Program-made: the position numbers and the translations under genes
Assembly: GCA_023230425.1 (NCBI GenBank)
Contig: JALNXI010000168.1
Location: forward strand, 1 to 5,080
Reading direction: 5' to 3'
Length of the DNA: 5,080 nucleotides
Source: Methanoculleus sp.
Lineage (GTDB): Archaea; Halobacteriota; Methanomicrobia; Methanomicrobiales; Methanoculleaceae
The notes under the pieces: model-generated
The model's input: the letters and a program-made list of their open reading frames with translations, nothing else
Databases searched by the model: none
What the model was told of the DNA's origin: nothing
Part shown: piece by piece, positions 1 through 5,080 of the stretch
Numbering within the stretch: the first letter of the stretch is position 1
How the letters are laid out: every line of letters begins with the position of its first letter

Positions 1-2
1 CA

Positions 3-947
3 ATGGATAACCTTTCTATCAGGGAGATCGCGCTTCTTGCTGCCCTCAACGACAGCCAGGCCCTGAAGCGGCAGGGGTATGCCGGGTACTTCCGTGACCC
101 GGCGTCTCTTCGCGACCTCTACGCCGACACCTTTGAGCCGGGTGCGGAGCCTCATCGAGCCTATCCCGGCCCGCTCGCCGCACGGGCGGAGGAGATCCGG
201 GAGAGAGGCATTCTTGCGTTCTACATCGATACGCTCCAGGCGTACCGGCAGAAAGGTGTCCGGGTCCTGCCGATCTTCGATCCCCGATACCCCGACAGGC
301 TTCCAGGGATCCGGGACCCTCCCTTTGTTCTCTACTTGGTGGGCCGCGCGGAGAGCCTTGCAAAGCCGACGGTTGCCGTCGTCGGCACGAGGACGATCTC
401 CCGGACGGGTGCCGGGAGAGCCCGGGAGACGGTGGATCTCCTGGTTCGCCTCGGCTACACCATCGTGAGTGGGCTGGCCCTCGGGACGGATGCCTGCGCC
501 CATACGGCCGCGCTCGACTGCGGCGGCGAGACGATTGCTGTCCTGCCGGGCGACGTCACGGTTGTCGTTCCGGGGGAGAACCGGGGTCTCGCCGGGAGGA
601 TCGCCGGCTCCGGTCTGCTGCTCGGTGAGATCACGCACCTTGCGGGGATGCACAAAGGCAGGTTCCTCGAACGGAACCGCATCACGAGCGGCCTCTCTGA
701 GGGCGTGGTCGTCATCGAGACCGGCAAAACCGGGGGGTCCGTCCGGCAGGCGGAGACGGCGTTCCGGCAGGGGCGGCCGGTCTACGTCCTGGAGCCCGAC
801 GGTTCGGACGCAAAGGCCGTGGCCGGGTATCAACACCTCGTCTCTGCCGGGGCGATCCCGGTCGAATCCCCCGGCGACCTCGCCCCGCACTTCGGGAGGT
901 TGCAGCACCCGGTTATGAGAGTGACAACGCTCGCGGACTTCTGGTGA
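3..947 (+). CDS. dprA: DprA/Smf-family DNA-processing protein, no winged helix
   Basis: DprA proteins bind single-stranded DNA and load RecA during transformation in bacteria; the role in archaea is poorly defined. The 314 residues show an N-terminal helical part (about 1-85), the usual linker (PIFDPRYPDRL, 90-100, then DPPFVLYLVG) and a Rossmann/SLOG domain (about 122-290). Hallmarks are VVGTR at 126-130, SGLALGTDACAH at 156-167, PGENRGL at 190-196, GE at 208-209, and RNRITSGLSEG at 224-234, matching the family RNRIIxGLS motif. GGSVRQA at 244-250 replaces the more usual SGSLITA. The protein ends soon after the Rossmann fold (AGAIPVESPGDL, then about 20 residues), so it lacks the winged helix found in many bacterial DprA. 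The ATG at position 3 is the first possible start in view; an upstream start cannot be excluded, because the window begins two bases earlier. Codons are strongly GC-ending. It converges on the TBP gene. The family call is secure; the cellular role, including a nucleotide-sensing SLOG function, is not. Confidence 0.9.
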   Translation: MDNLSIREIALLAALNDSQALKRQGYAGYFRDPASLRDLYADTFEPGAEPHRAYPGPLAARAEEIRERGILAFYIDTLQAYRQKGVRVLPIFDPRYPDRLPGIRDPPFVLYLVGRAESLAKPTVAVVGTRTISRTGAGRARETVDLLVRLGYTIVSGLALGTDACAHTAALDCGGETIAVLPGDVTVVVPGENRGLAGRIAGSGLLLGEITHLAGMHKGRFLERNRITSGLSEGVVVIETGKTGGSVRQAETAFRQGRPVYVLEPDGSDAKAVAGYQHLVSAGAIPVESPGDLAPHFGRLQHPVMRVTTLADFW

Positions 948-950
948 GGG

Positions 951-1454
951 TTATACGATCCTCTTCTTCAGCCCGGATGCGAATGTCTCCATCGAGCCCG
1001 GGTCTTTGAACCCGGCGAGGATCACCTTCCCCGACGAGAAGATGAGGGCGGTCCCCGCATCCCCCCGGTAGATCAGGCCCGGGAACTGTTCGGGTTCGTA
1101 CTCCACGTGCTCGAGCGCGACGACGAGCCGTGATAGCGGGATCTTGACCTGGAAATCGGTCATGCCGACGATGTTTCTGACTTCGGGCGGTGAAGCGAGC
1201 TCCGGGTCGATGATAGGGGAGAGATGGGTAAGGAACTCCTGGTATGATTGGCTGACATCATCGAGAGATGTGAGGCCATAGAGGATATACTTCCCACTCC
1301 GGTAGATGGTGGCTTTCCCCCTGGAGAGGAGGATGTAGGCCCCGTGGTAGATACCGGGGTTGTATTTGTAGTTTGTATCGGGGAGTTCCGGCAACCGGAG
1401 AAAAGGGACCGGCTGGTGGAGGTCGCCGGAAGCGACGATGTTGACGATCTTCAT
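951..1454 (-). CDS. Divergent TATA-binding protein (TBP) paralogue
   Basis: TBP binds and bends the promoter TATA box and recruits TFB and RNA polymerase. The 167 residues form the expected two direct repeats. Repeat 1 runs from about 2 to 78 (IVNIVAS to FLTHL) and repeat 2 from about 91 to 165 (EVRNIVG to LKKRI). Repeat 2 is close to the archaeal consensus: VEYEPEQFPGLIYR at 117-130 and IFSSGK at 138-143, with both DNA-intercalating Phe (124, 139). Repeat 1 is altered: QFPG has become YNPG (31-34) and IFSSGK has become IYRSGK (50-55), so one Phe is lost and the other is Tyr51. The Asn of each NIV motif (5, 94) is kept, but the Thr expected in the CTG motifs is Tyr59 and Ala147. The length is slightly below the usual 180 or so. 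I chose ATG 1454 over an in-frame TTG at 1460 because the protein then begins MKIVNIVAS, right at the first repeat. No good Shine-Dalgarno is seen. It lies 19 bases behind the DUF365 gene, probably on the same transcript. Family call is firm; whether it acts as a general factor is unclear. Confidence 0.9.
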   Translation of the reverse strand: MKIVNIVASGDLHQPVPFLRLPELPDTNYKYNPGIYHGAYILLSRGKATIYRSGKYILYGLTSLDDVSQSYQEFLTHLSPIIDPELASPPEVRNIVGMTDFQVKIPLSRLVVALEHVEYEPEQFPGLIYRGDAGTALIFSSGKVILAGFKDPGSMETFASGLKKRIV

Positions 1455-1473
1455 TCCCAAAACGATATAGGGG

Positions 1474-1902
1474 TTATTCCCTCAGATACCTTCCCCCGAC
1501 CGGGACGAACCGCTCCGGCTTCTTCACCGTATCGTACTTCCGGATATCCTCGAGTTCGAGGGCCATCCAGGGCCGCTTTCGAGGCGCCTCCTTCCTGACC
1601 CGGACCCCCTGCCACCGCTCCTGGTTCTCGACGTAGGCTCTGGCCTCCTCCCTGGTGAGGAATACCGCGTCCCCGAAGGTCGCAAAGAACGCGAGGGGGT
1701 CGTTGTCGATGACGATCCGCTTGATCGTCGCCTCCCCGACGTAGCCGGTGTCCTCGTGGGACTGGTAGAAGACGAGTTTCATGCCGCTCCGGAGGTCTTT
1801 GAAGACGGTGGCGGGTTTGATGAAGACGGTTTTGCCGTCTTTGAAGAAGCGCTTCATGTAGTGTTTGGGCACGGGGAAGGTGACGCCGGTGATCTCGCTC
1901 AC
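1474..1902 (-). CDS. DUF365 (PUA-like) archaeal protein
   Basis: This 142-residue protein resembles archaeal DUF365, a small family of unknown function with a probable PUA-like fold, which would suggest RNA or nucleic-acid binding. Recognisable conserved parts are the N-terminal GVTFPVPKHYMKRFF (6-20), FIKPAT (27-32), the central LVFYQSHEDTGYVGEATIKR (43-62), FLTREEA (81-87), and the C-terminal WMALELEDIRKYD (112-124) followed by FVPVGGRYL (132-140). There is no signal peptide or membrane segment, so it is presumably cytoplasmic. The start is GTG at 1902. It is preceded by a G-rich AGGGGG tract 8 bases upstream that can act as a ribosome binding site, and it lies 3 bases past the EVE stop codon, a spacing that implies co-transcription and perhaps translational coupling. 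The family assignment is from memory of its conserved segments; no molecular function should be inferred beyond possible nucleic-acid binding. Confidence 0.8.
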   Translation of the reverse strand: MSEITGVTFPVPKHYMKRFFKDGKTVFIKPATVFKDLRSGMKLVFYQSHEDTGYVGEATIKRIVIDNDPLAFFATFGDAVFLTREEARAYVENQERWQGVRVRKEAPRKRPWMALELEDIRKYDTVKKPERFVPVGGRYLRE

Positions 1903-1905
1903 TTT

Positions 1906-2355
1906 TTACGCCCCCTGCCCGGCCCACTTGAGGATGAGGCGGTAGTCCTCCTCCGGGATCTCGCGCATGGCCTGCCGGAGGTGGCCGGACCACATCGTTT
2001 TGTTCGTGATGAATTTGAGATCCCCGATCAGCGGCTTGAACTCAAGGGGTTCGGGGAAGACCGCGACCGGCCGGACCTTCATGCGGAAAGGGAAGACCTC
2101 GTCGCCCATCTGCGGCGGGGTGACGAAGAGGCGGGACTGGTCTTCGTAGGGCTCGGAGACGACCTCGTAGGCCCCGGTTATTGCTGAAGGGAGGATTGTG
2201 TCGCCCTCTTTCTCCTGCCGGACATACACGAGGATGGTGTCGCCGGGCTTCACCCGCTGCATGAGGGTTTTGTTCCGCTTTGGAACTCCCCAGATGTGCT
2301 TCGCATCGAGGATCTTTTGGTTGTCCCGGTTGGAGGAGGCGATCCAGTGGGTCAT
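1906..2355 (-). CDS. EVE domain protein (UPF0310 family)
   Basis: This is a stand-alone EVE domain of 149 residues, the usual length for the UPF0310 family, which includes the Pyrococcus protein PH1033. EVE is a PUA/YTH-like fold; some members read modified bases in DNA or RNA, but the ligand of stand-alone archaeal forms is not known to me. Seen here: MTHWIASSNRDN (1-12), IWGVPKRNK (21-29), RVKPGD (34-39), VYVRQEK (43-49), GAYEVVSEPY (61-70), EFKPLIGDLKFITNK (105-119), W122 and REIPEEDYRLI (131-141). The frame stays open to a GTG at 2391, but I take ATG 2355. Homologues begin at MTxW, the intermediate ATG at 2376 sits on the TATA box, and that TATA box (2376-2383) predicts transcription starting at about 2354, that is, a leaderless message. 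It is the first gene of a three-gene minus-strand run and is divergent from the PLD-helicase gene. Confidence 0.88.
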   Translation of the reverse strand: MTHWIASSNRDNQKILDAKHIWGVPKRNKTLMQRVKPGDTILVYVRQEKEGDTILPSAITGAYEVVSEPYEDQSRLFVTPPQMGDEVFPFRMKVRPVAVFPEPLEFKPLIGDLKFITNKTMWSGHLRQAMREIPEEDYRLILKWAGQGA

Positions 2356-2375
2356 GAGTGGGATTTGATCGTTCA

Positions 2376-2383
2376 TATTTAAA
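2376..2383 (-). promoter_or_regulatory. Archaeal TATA box for the EVE-DUF365-TBP operon
   Basis: The minus strand reads TTTAAATA here, an exact match to the archaeal TATA consensus TTTAWATA, within the AT-rich stretch GAATATTTTAAATATG. Its centre is about 25 bases upstream of ATG 2355. Because archaeal transcription starts roughly 25-27 bases past the TATA centre, the mRNA should begin at or within a base or two of the EVE start codon. No separate promoter with correct spacing was found for the two following genes. Confidence 0.75.
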
Positions 2384-2427
2384 ATATTCACCGGGTAGAG
2401 GCCGTTCGAATGATCCTGTCTGCCCGG

Positions 2428-2443
2428 CAGGTCGGTTTACCTG
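2428..2443. repeat. Interrupted palindrome CAGGT-N6-ACCTG
   Basis: Perfect 5-bp half-sites CAGGT (2428-2432) and ACCTG (2439-2443) are separated by CGGTTT. The 16-base span and dyad symmetry are typical of a site for a dimeric regulator. It overlaps a second short inverted repeat, CTGCC-C-GGCAG (2420-2430). It lies midway between the two divergent promoters, upstream of both. A 5-bp dyad can occur by chance, so its use as an operator is only a suggestion. Confidence 0.3.
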
Positions 2444-2476
2444 AGCTGGAGAGATGGCCCTCCATAAGACCTTGCC

Positions 2477-2496
2477 GGGAGGGAACACTCCCTCCC
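2477..2496. repeat. Perfect 8-bp inverted repeat (hairpin or operator)
   Basis: GGGAGGGA (2477-2484) and TCCCTCCC (2489-2496) are exact reverse complements around the 4-base loop ACAC. As RNA this would form a stable GC-rich hairpin, and as DNA a 20-base dyad with purine-only and pyrimidine-only arms. No T-run follows on either strand, and no plus-strand gene ends just upstream, so an ordinary terminator is unlikely. It sits about 25 bases upstream of the candidate TATA box of the PLD-helicase gene, a plausible place for regulator binding. Confidence 0.5.
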
Positions 2497-2520
2497 CTGT
2501 GGTGAGATCTATTTCATCAA

Positions 2521-2530
2521 CTATATCATA
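2521..2530 (+). promoter_or_regulatory. Candidate TATA-like box for the PLD-helicase gene
   Basis: CTATATCATA is the best TATA-like element in the AT-rich block upstream of the helicase gene. Its centre predicts a transcription start near 2550-2552, just before the Shine-Dalgarno at 2553-2557, giving a short leader of about 12-14 bases. It matches the archaeal consensus less well than the EVE-side box. ATAACTATTATTT at 2533-2545 is an alternative that would instead put the start of transcription near the start codon. Confidence 0.45.
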
Positions 2531-2552
2531 GCATAACTATTATTTTTGTTAC

Positions 2553-2557
2553 AGGTG
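2553..2557 (+). promoter_or_regulatory. Shine-Dalgarno AGGTG fixing the PLD-helicase start
   Basis: AGGTG is complementary to the archaeal 16S rRNA 3' end (CACCU core) and is followed, after a 6-base spacer, by GTG at 2564. The last three bases of this motif are themselves an in-frame GTG (2555), but that codon has no ribosome binding site of its own. The motif therefore favours GTG 2564 as the true start. Confidence 0.6.
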
Positions 2558-2563
2558 CGTTCA

Positions 2564-5080
2564 GTGTCTTCGGATCTTACTTTTATCACTAATGAGGATG
2601 GCAATACGTTACTTGATCGTTTTAATACCCTAATTAAGGATACTACGCTTTTCGATTGTCTCGTCGGGTATTTTTATTCGAGCGGATTCTATGCTCTTGA
2701 GAAGGCTCTGGAGAACACCGAGAAGATCAGGATCCTCATCGGCATCAGTACCAACAAAACAACGTACGATCTTATCCAGGCTGCCTCATTTGAGGGGCAT
2801 CCAACACTCTTCCTTTCCAGCAAGGACCTTAAGAGTCAATACTCGGGCATGGTCAAGGAAGAGCTGGATCAATCCGAAGACGCCTTTGACGTAGAAAAGG
2901 GTATTCGGACCTTCATCGAGTGGTTGAGGAGTGGAAAACTTGAGATCCGCGTCTATCCCTCAGAGAAGGTCCATGCAAAGTTCTACATCATGACCTTCAA
3001 GGAGGGTGACAGAGACAGGGGGCGCGTTATCACCGGTTCGAGCAATTTCTCCCAATCCGGGCTGCAGGATAATCTTGAATTTAACGTTGAACTCAAGATG
3101 CGGGGGGATTACGAGTACGCACTTAAGAAGTTCAATGAACTCTGGGAAAACTCGGCCGATGTGTCGGAGAGTTATGTCGAGACGATACGGACACAGACCT
3201 GGCTCAACGATTCTATTACCCCGTACGAACTCTACCTGAAGTTCCTCTATGAATACCTGAAGGAGAAGATCAATCTCGATAAGCAGGAAACCGGGAATGA
3301 ATACATCCCTGAGGGGTTCATGGACCTGCAGTACCAGAAGGACGCGGTGCAGGACGCGAAGTTAAAACTTGAGGAATACGGCGGCGTTTTTATCTCCGAC
3401 GTGGTCGGCCTCGGAAAGACGTACATAGCAACCCTCCTTGCCCAGCAGCTCGATGGGAGGACACTCGTTCTCGCCCCTCCTGTCCTGATAGACCGGGAGA
3501 ATCCGGGTTCATGGCCGAATGTTTTCCTCGATTTTGGCGTGCGCCAGGCAGATTTCGAATCGGTCGGGAAACTGGATCACGTCCTTAAGAGGGGGACTGA
3601 GCGGTATAAGAACGTGATCATCGACGAGGCTCACCGGTTCCGGAACGAGATGACCCAGAGTTATGAGAGCCTGTATCGGATCTGCAGGGGCAAGCGGGTG
3701 ATTCTGGTGACGGCAACGCCTCTCAACAACTCCCCCAACGATATTCTGAGCCAGATCAAACTCTTCCAGAACGCCAGAAAATCCACCCTGCCTAACCCGA
3801 AGGTGCGCAACCTCCAGGGATATTTCAATACCCTTCAGAAACGGCTTGACGGGCTTGACCGGCAGCAGGACCGCGAAGAATACATGAAGGTTGTCAGGGA
3901 AAATGCCGAGGATATCCGTGAGAATGTGCTCCAGTACCTGATGGTCCGGCGCACGCGGGCGAGTATCACTGCGTACTACAGCGAGGATCTGAAGCGGCAG
4001 AACCTCAAGTTCCCCGAGGTTGAGGACCCTCAGCCGGTGTATTACCACTTTGATGATCATACGGACTCGGTATTTCTGGAGTCGATCGATCTGATCGTGA
4101 ACCAGTTCAAGTATTCCCGCTACACGCCGCTCCTGTATCTGAAGGAAGGGACCTCGCATCCCGAGGAACTGGCCCAGAAGAACATGATGAAGTTCATGAA
4201 GATCATGCTCTTGAAGAGGTTGGAAAGCAGTTTTTTCGCGTTTAAGATGTCTATCAGCCGTTTCATCGAGTATTATGAAGTATTCATCCGGGAGGTCGAG
4301 AGAGGAAATGTCTACATCAGCACTACGCACACGAACGTGATCTTCGACCTCCTTGAAGAGGATAATATGGATAAAGTCGCCGCTCTCGTCGACGATAAGA
4401 AGGTCTATTGCCTGCCGACATCCAGTTTCACTCCGGCGTATCTGGAGGATCTCAAGTATGACCTGACGATCCTCAAGAGACTGCGAACGCTGTGGGATAC
4501 TGTTGAAGGCGACCCGAAGAGAGCCGCGTTTGTTGAAGCGCTCTCAACGGATCCCCGGCTCAAAGATCAGAAGTGCATCATCTTCACCGAGGCGAAGGAG
4601 ACTGCGGATTATCTTACGGATGCCCTGAAGGAGCGGTTTGGGGACTGCGTTCTTGAGTATCATGGGTCGTCCTCCGAGAGTGAGAGAATCGCGATCATTG
4701 AGAACTTTGATGCGAAGGCCCGGCGCCCGAAGGATGACTACCGTATTCTGGTGACGACAGAGGTTCTCTCGGAGGGGGTGAACCTTCATCGCTCCAACGT
4801 GGTGATCAACTACGACATCCCGTGGAACCCTACGCGGATGATGCAGCGGGTCGGCCGTATCAACCGTGTGGACACGAAGTTTGAGAAGATCCATATCTTC
4901 AATTTCTTCCCTGCAGGGCCTATCAACGAGGAGATCGGCCTTCAGGAGGCTGCTGAGGCGAAGATAGCAGCGTTTATCGAGATGCTTGGGAACGATGCTC
5001 CTCTCCTGACCGACGAGGAGATCAAGTCGCATGATCTCTTTACGAAATTGACGTCCCGGAAGACGATCACGGGAGAGGAT
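2564..5080 (+). CDS. PLD-domain/SNF2-type helicase fusion, 3' partial
   Basis: One open frame runs from GTG 2564 to the window edge (839 codons, no stop). Residues about 1-205 form a phospholipase D-like domain: FDCLVGYFYSSGFYAL (30-45), then one HKD-type motif, H137-A-K139, with GSSNFSQSGL at 158-167 and NLEFNVEL after it. No Asp is seen at the classical position, and H137 to G158 is longer than in classical PLD. Next comes a SNF2/RapA-like ATPase: entry motif LQYQKDAV (255-262), Walker A DVVGLGKT (279-286; K285), DEAH at 354-357, TATP at 383-386 and the SNF2-like LMVRRTRASI at 459-468. After a helical insert, lobe 2 has CIIFTEAKETADYL (671-684), VTTEVLSEGVNL (730-741) and motif VI QRVGRINR (761-768). 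All key ATPase residues are present, so it is probably an active DNA translocase with a possible nuclease or DNA-binding domain. Such fusions are common in restriction-like and defence loci; the partner genes would lie downstream. The start has an AGGTG Shine-Dalgarno; GTG 2555 is the alternative. The missing C-terminus is likely a few hundred residues. The first 40 codons are unusually AT-ending. Confidence 0.9.
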   Translation, partial: MSSDLTFITNEDGNTLLDRFNTLIKDTTLFDCLVGYFYSSGFYALEKALENTEKIRILIGISTNKTTYDLIQAASFEGHPTLFLSSKDLKSQYSGMVKEELDQSEDAFDVEKGIRTFIEWLRSGKLEIRVYPSEKVHAKFYIMTFKEGDRDRGRVITGSSNFSQSGLQDNLEFNVELKMRGDYEYALKKFNELWENSADVSESYVETIRTQTWLNDSITPYELYLKFLYEYLKEKINLDKQETGNEYIPEGFMDLQYQKDAVQDAKLKLEEYGGVFISDVVGLGKTYIATLLAQQLDGRTLVLAPPVLIDRENPGSWPNVFLDFGVRQADFESVGKLDHVLKRGTERYKNVIIDEAHRFRNEMTQSYESLYRICRGKRVILVTATPLNNSPNDILSQIKLFQNARKSTLPNPKVRNLQGYFNTLQKRLDGLDRQQDREEYMKVVRENAEDIRENVLQYLMVRRTRASITAYYSEDLKRQNLKFPEVEDPQPVYYHFDDHTDSVFLESIDLIVNQFKYSRYTPLLYLKEGTSHPEELAQKNMMKFMKIMLLKRLESSFFAFKMSISRFIEYYEVFIREVERGNVYISTTHTNVIFDLLEEDNMDKVAALVDDKKVYCLPTSSFTPAYLEDLKYDLTILKRLRTLWDTVEGDPKRAAFVEALSTDPRLKDQKCIIFTEAKETADYLTDALKERFGDCVLEYHGSSSESERIAIIENFDAKARRPKDDYRILVTTEVLSEGVNLHRSNVVINYDIPWNPTRMMQRVGRINRVDTKFEKIHIFNFFPAGPINEEIGLQEAAEAKIAAFIEMLGNDAPLLTDEEIKSHDLFTKLTSRKTITGED

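Noticed and set aside
1463..1471. CCTATATCG upstream of the TBP gene as a separate TATA box
   Set aside because: Its spacing would put the transcription start inside the TBP coding region, past the ATG at 1454, so it cannot drive the full gene.
1451..1993. Minus-strand open frame of 180 codons overlapping DUF365 and the EVE end
   Set aside because: It is an alternative frame of two genes that both match known families; its composition is Arg/Gly/Pro-biased.
2401..2440. GTTCGAAT at 2403-2410, resembling a tRNA T-loop
   Set aside because: The flanks do not form a 5-bp T-stem and there is no acceptor, D-arm or anticodon structure, so neither a tRNA nor an attachment-site remnant is supported.
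2042..2488. Minus-strand open frame of 148 codons overlapping the EVE gene
   Set aside because: It is out of frame with the well-conserved EVE protein and is rich in Pro, Arg and Gly, as shadows in GC-rich DNA are.
2410..2505. Plus-strand 31-codon frame in the intergenic region, ending just past the 8-bp inverted repeat
   Set aside because: It could be a leader peptide, but it has only a weak AGAGG-like site, no promoter in front, and lies upstream of the likely helicase promoter.
3509..4330. Long minus-strand open frame (273 codons) opposite the helicase gene
   Set aside because: It lies wholly antisense to the conserved helicase motifs, has no recognisable domain, and long antisense frames are common in GC-rich genes.
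4544..5032. Minus-strand open frame (162 codons) opposite the helicase C-terminal lobe
   Set aside because: It is a shadow of motifs IV-VI on the other strand, with no family resemblance and no promoter.

Overview
The window looks like chromosomal DNA of a GC-rich euryarchaeon, most likely a methanogen of the Methanomicrobiales (for example a Methanoculleus-like organism). The main evidence is a TATA-binding protein (TBP) gene, a DUF365 gene (a family I know only from archaea), an archaeal TTTAAATA TATA box, and an AGGTG Shine-Dalgarno that fits the archaeal 16S 3' end. The genus is inferred, not shown.

Layout. (1) Positions 3-947, plus strand: a DprA/Smf-family protein with a SLOG-type Rossmann domain and no C-terminal winged helix. 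(2) Positions 951-2355, minus strand: three tightly packed genes read right to left, an EVE-domain (UPF0310) protein, then a DUF365 protein, then a divergent TBP paralogue. They are separated by 3 and 19 bases and are probably one transcript. The TBP gene ends 3 bases from the dprA stop codon, tail to tail. (3) Positions 2356-2563: a 208-base divergent intergenic region. It holds a strong TATA box for the EVE operon, a weaker TATA-like box and a Shine-Dalgarno for the rightward gene, a perfect 8-bp inverted repeat and an operator-like interrupted palindrome. (4) Positions 2564-5080, plus strand, running off the window: the largest gene. Its 839 visible residues fuse an N-terminal phospholipase D-type (HKD) domain to a complete SNF2/RapA-like superfamily 2 helicase core.

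How they may work together. The PLD-helicase fusion is an architecture usually met in restriction-like or defence loci, but its partners, if any, lie beyond position 5080. EVE domains are PUA/YTH-like folds, and some read modified bases in DNA or RNA. An EVE gene sharing a control region with a PLD-helicase is therefore suggestive, but no functional link is demonstrated. The TBP paralogue has lost one intercalating Phe and has the other replaced by Tyr in its N-terminal lobe, while its C-terminal lobe is canonical. It may be a specialised initiation factor or a local regulator. No RNA genes, CRISPR arrays, insertion sequences or attachment sites were recognised.
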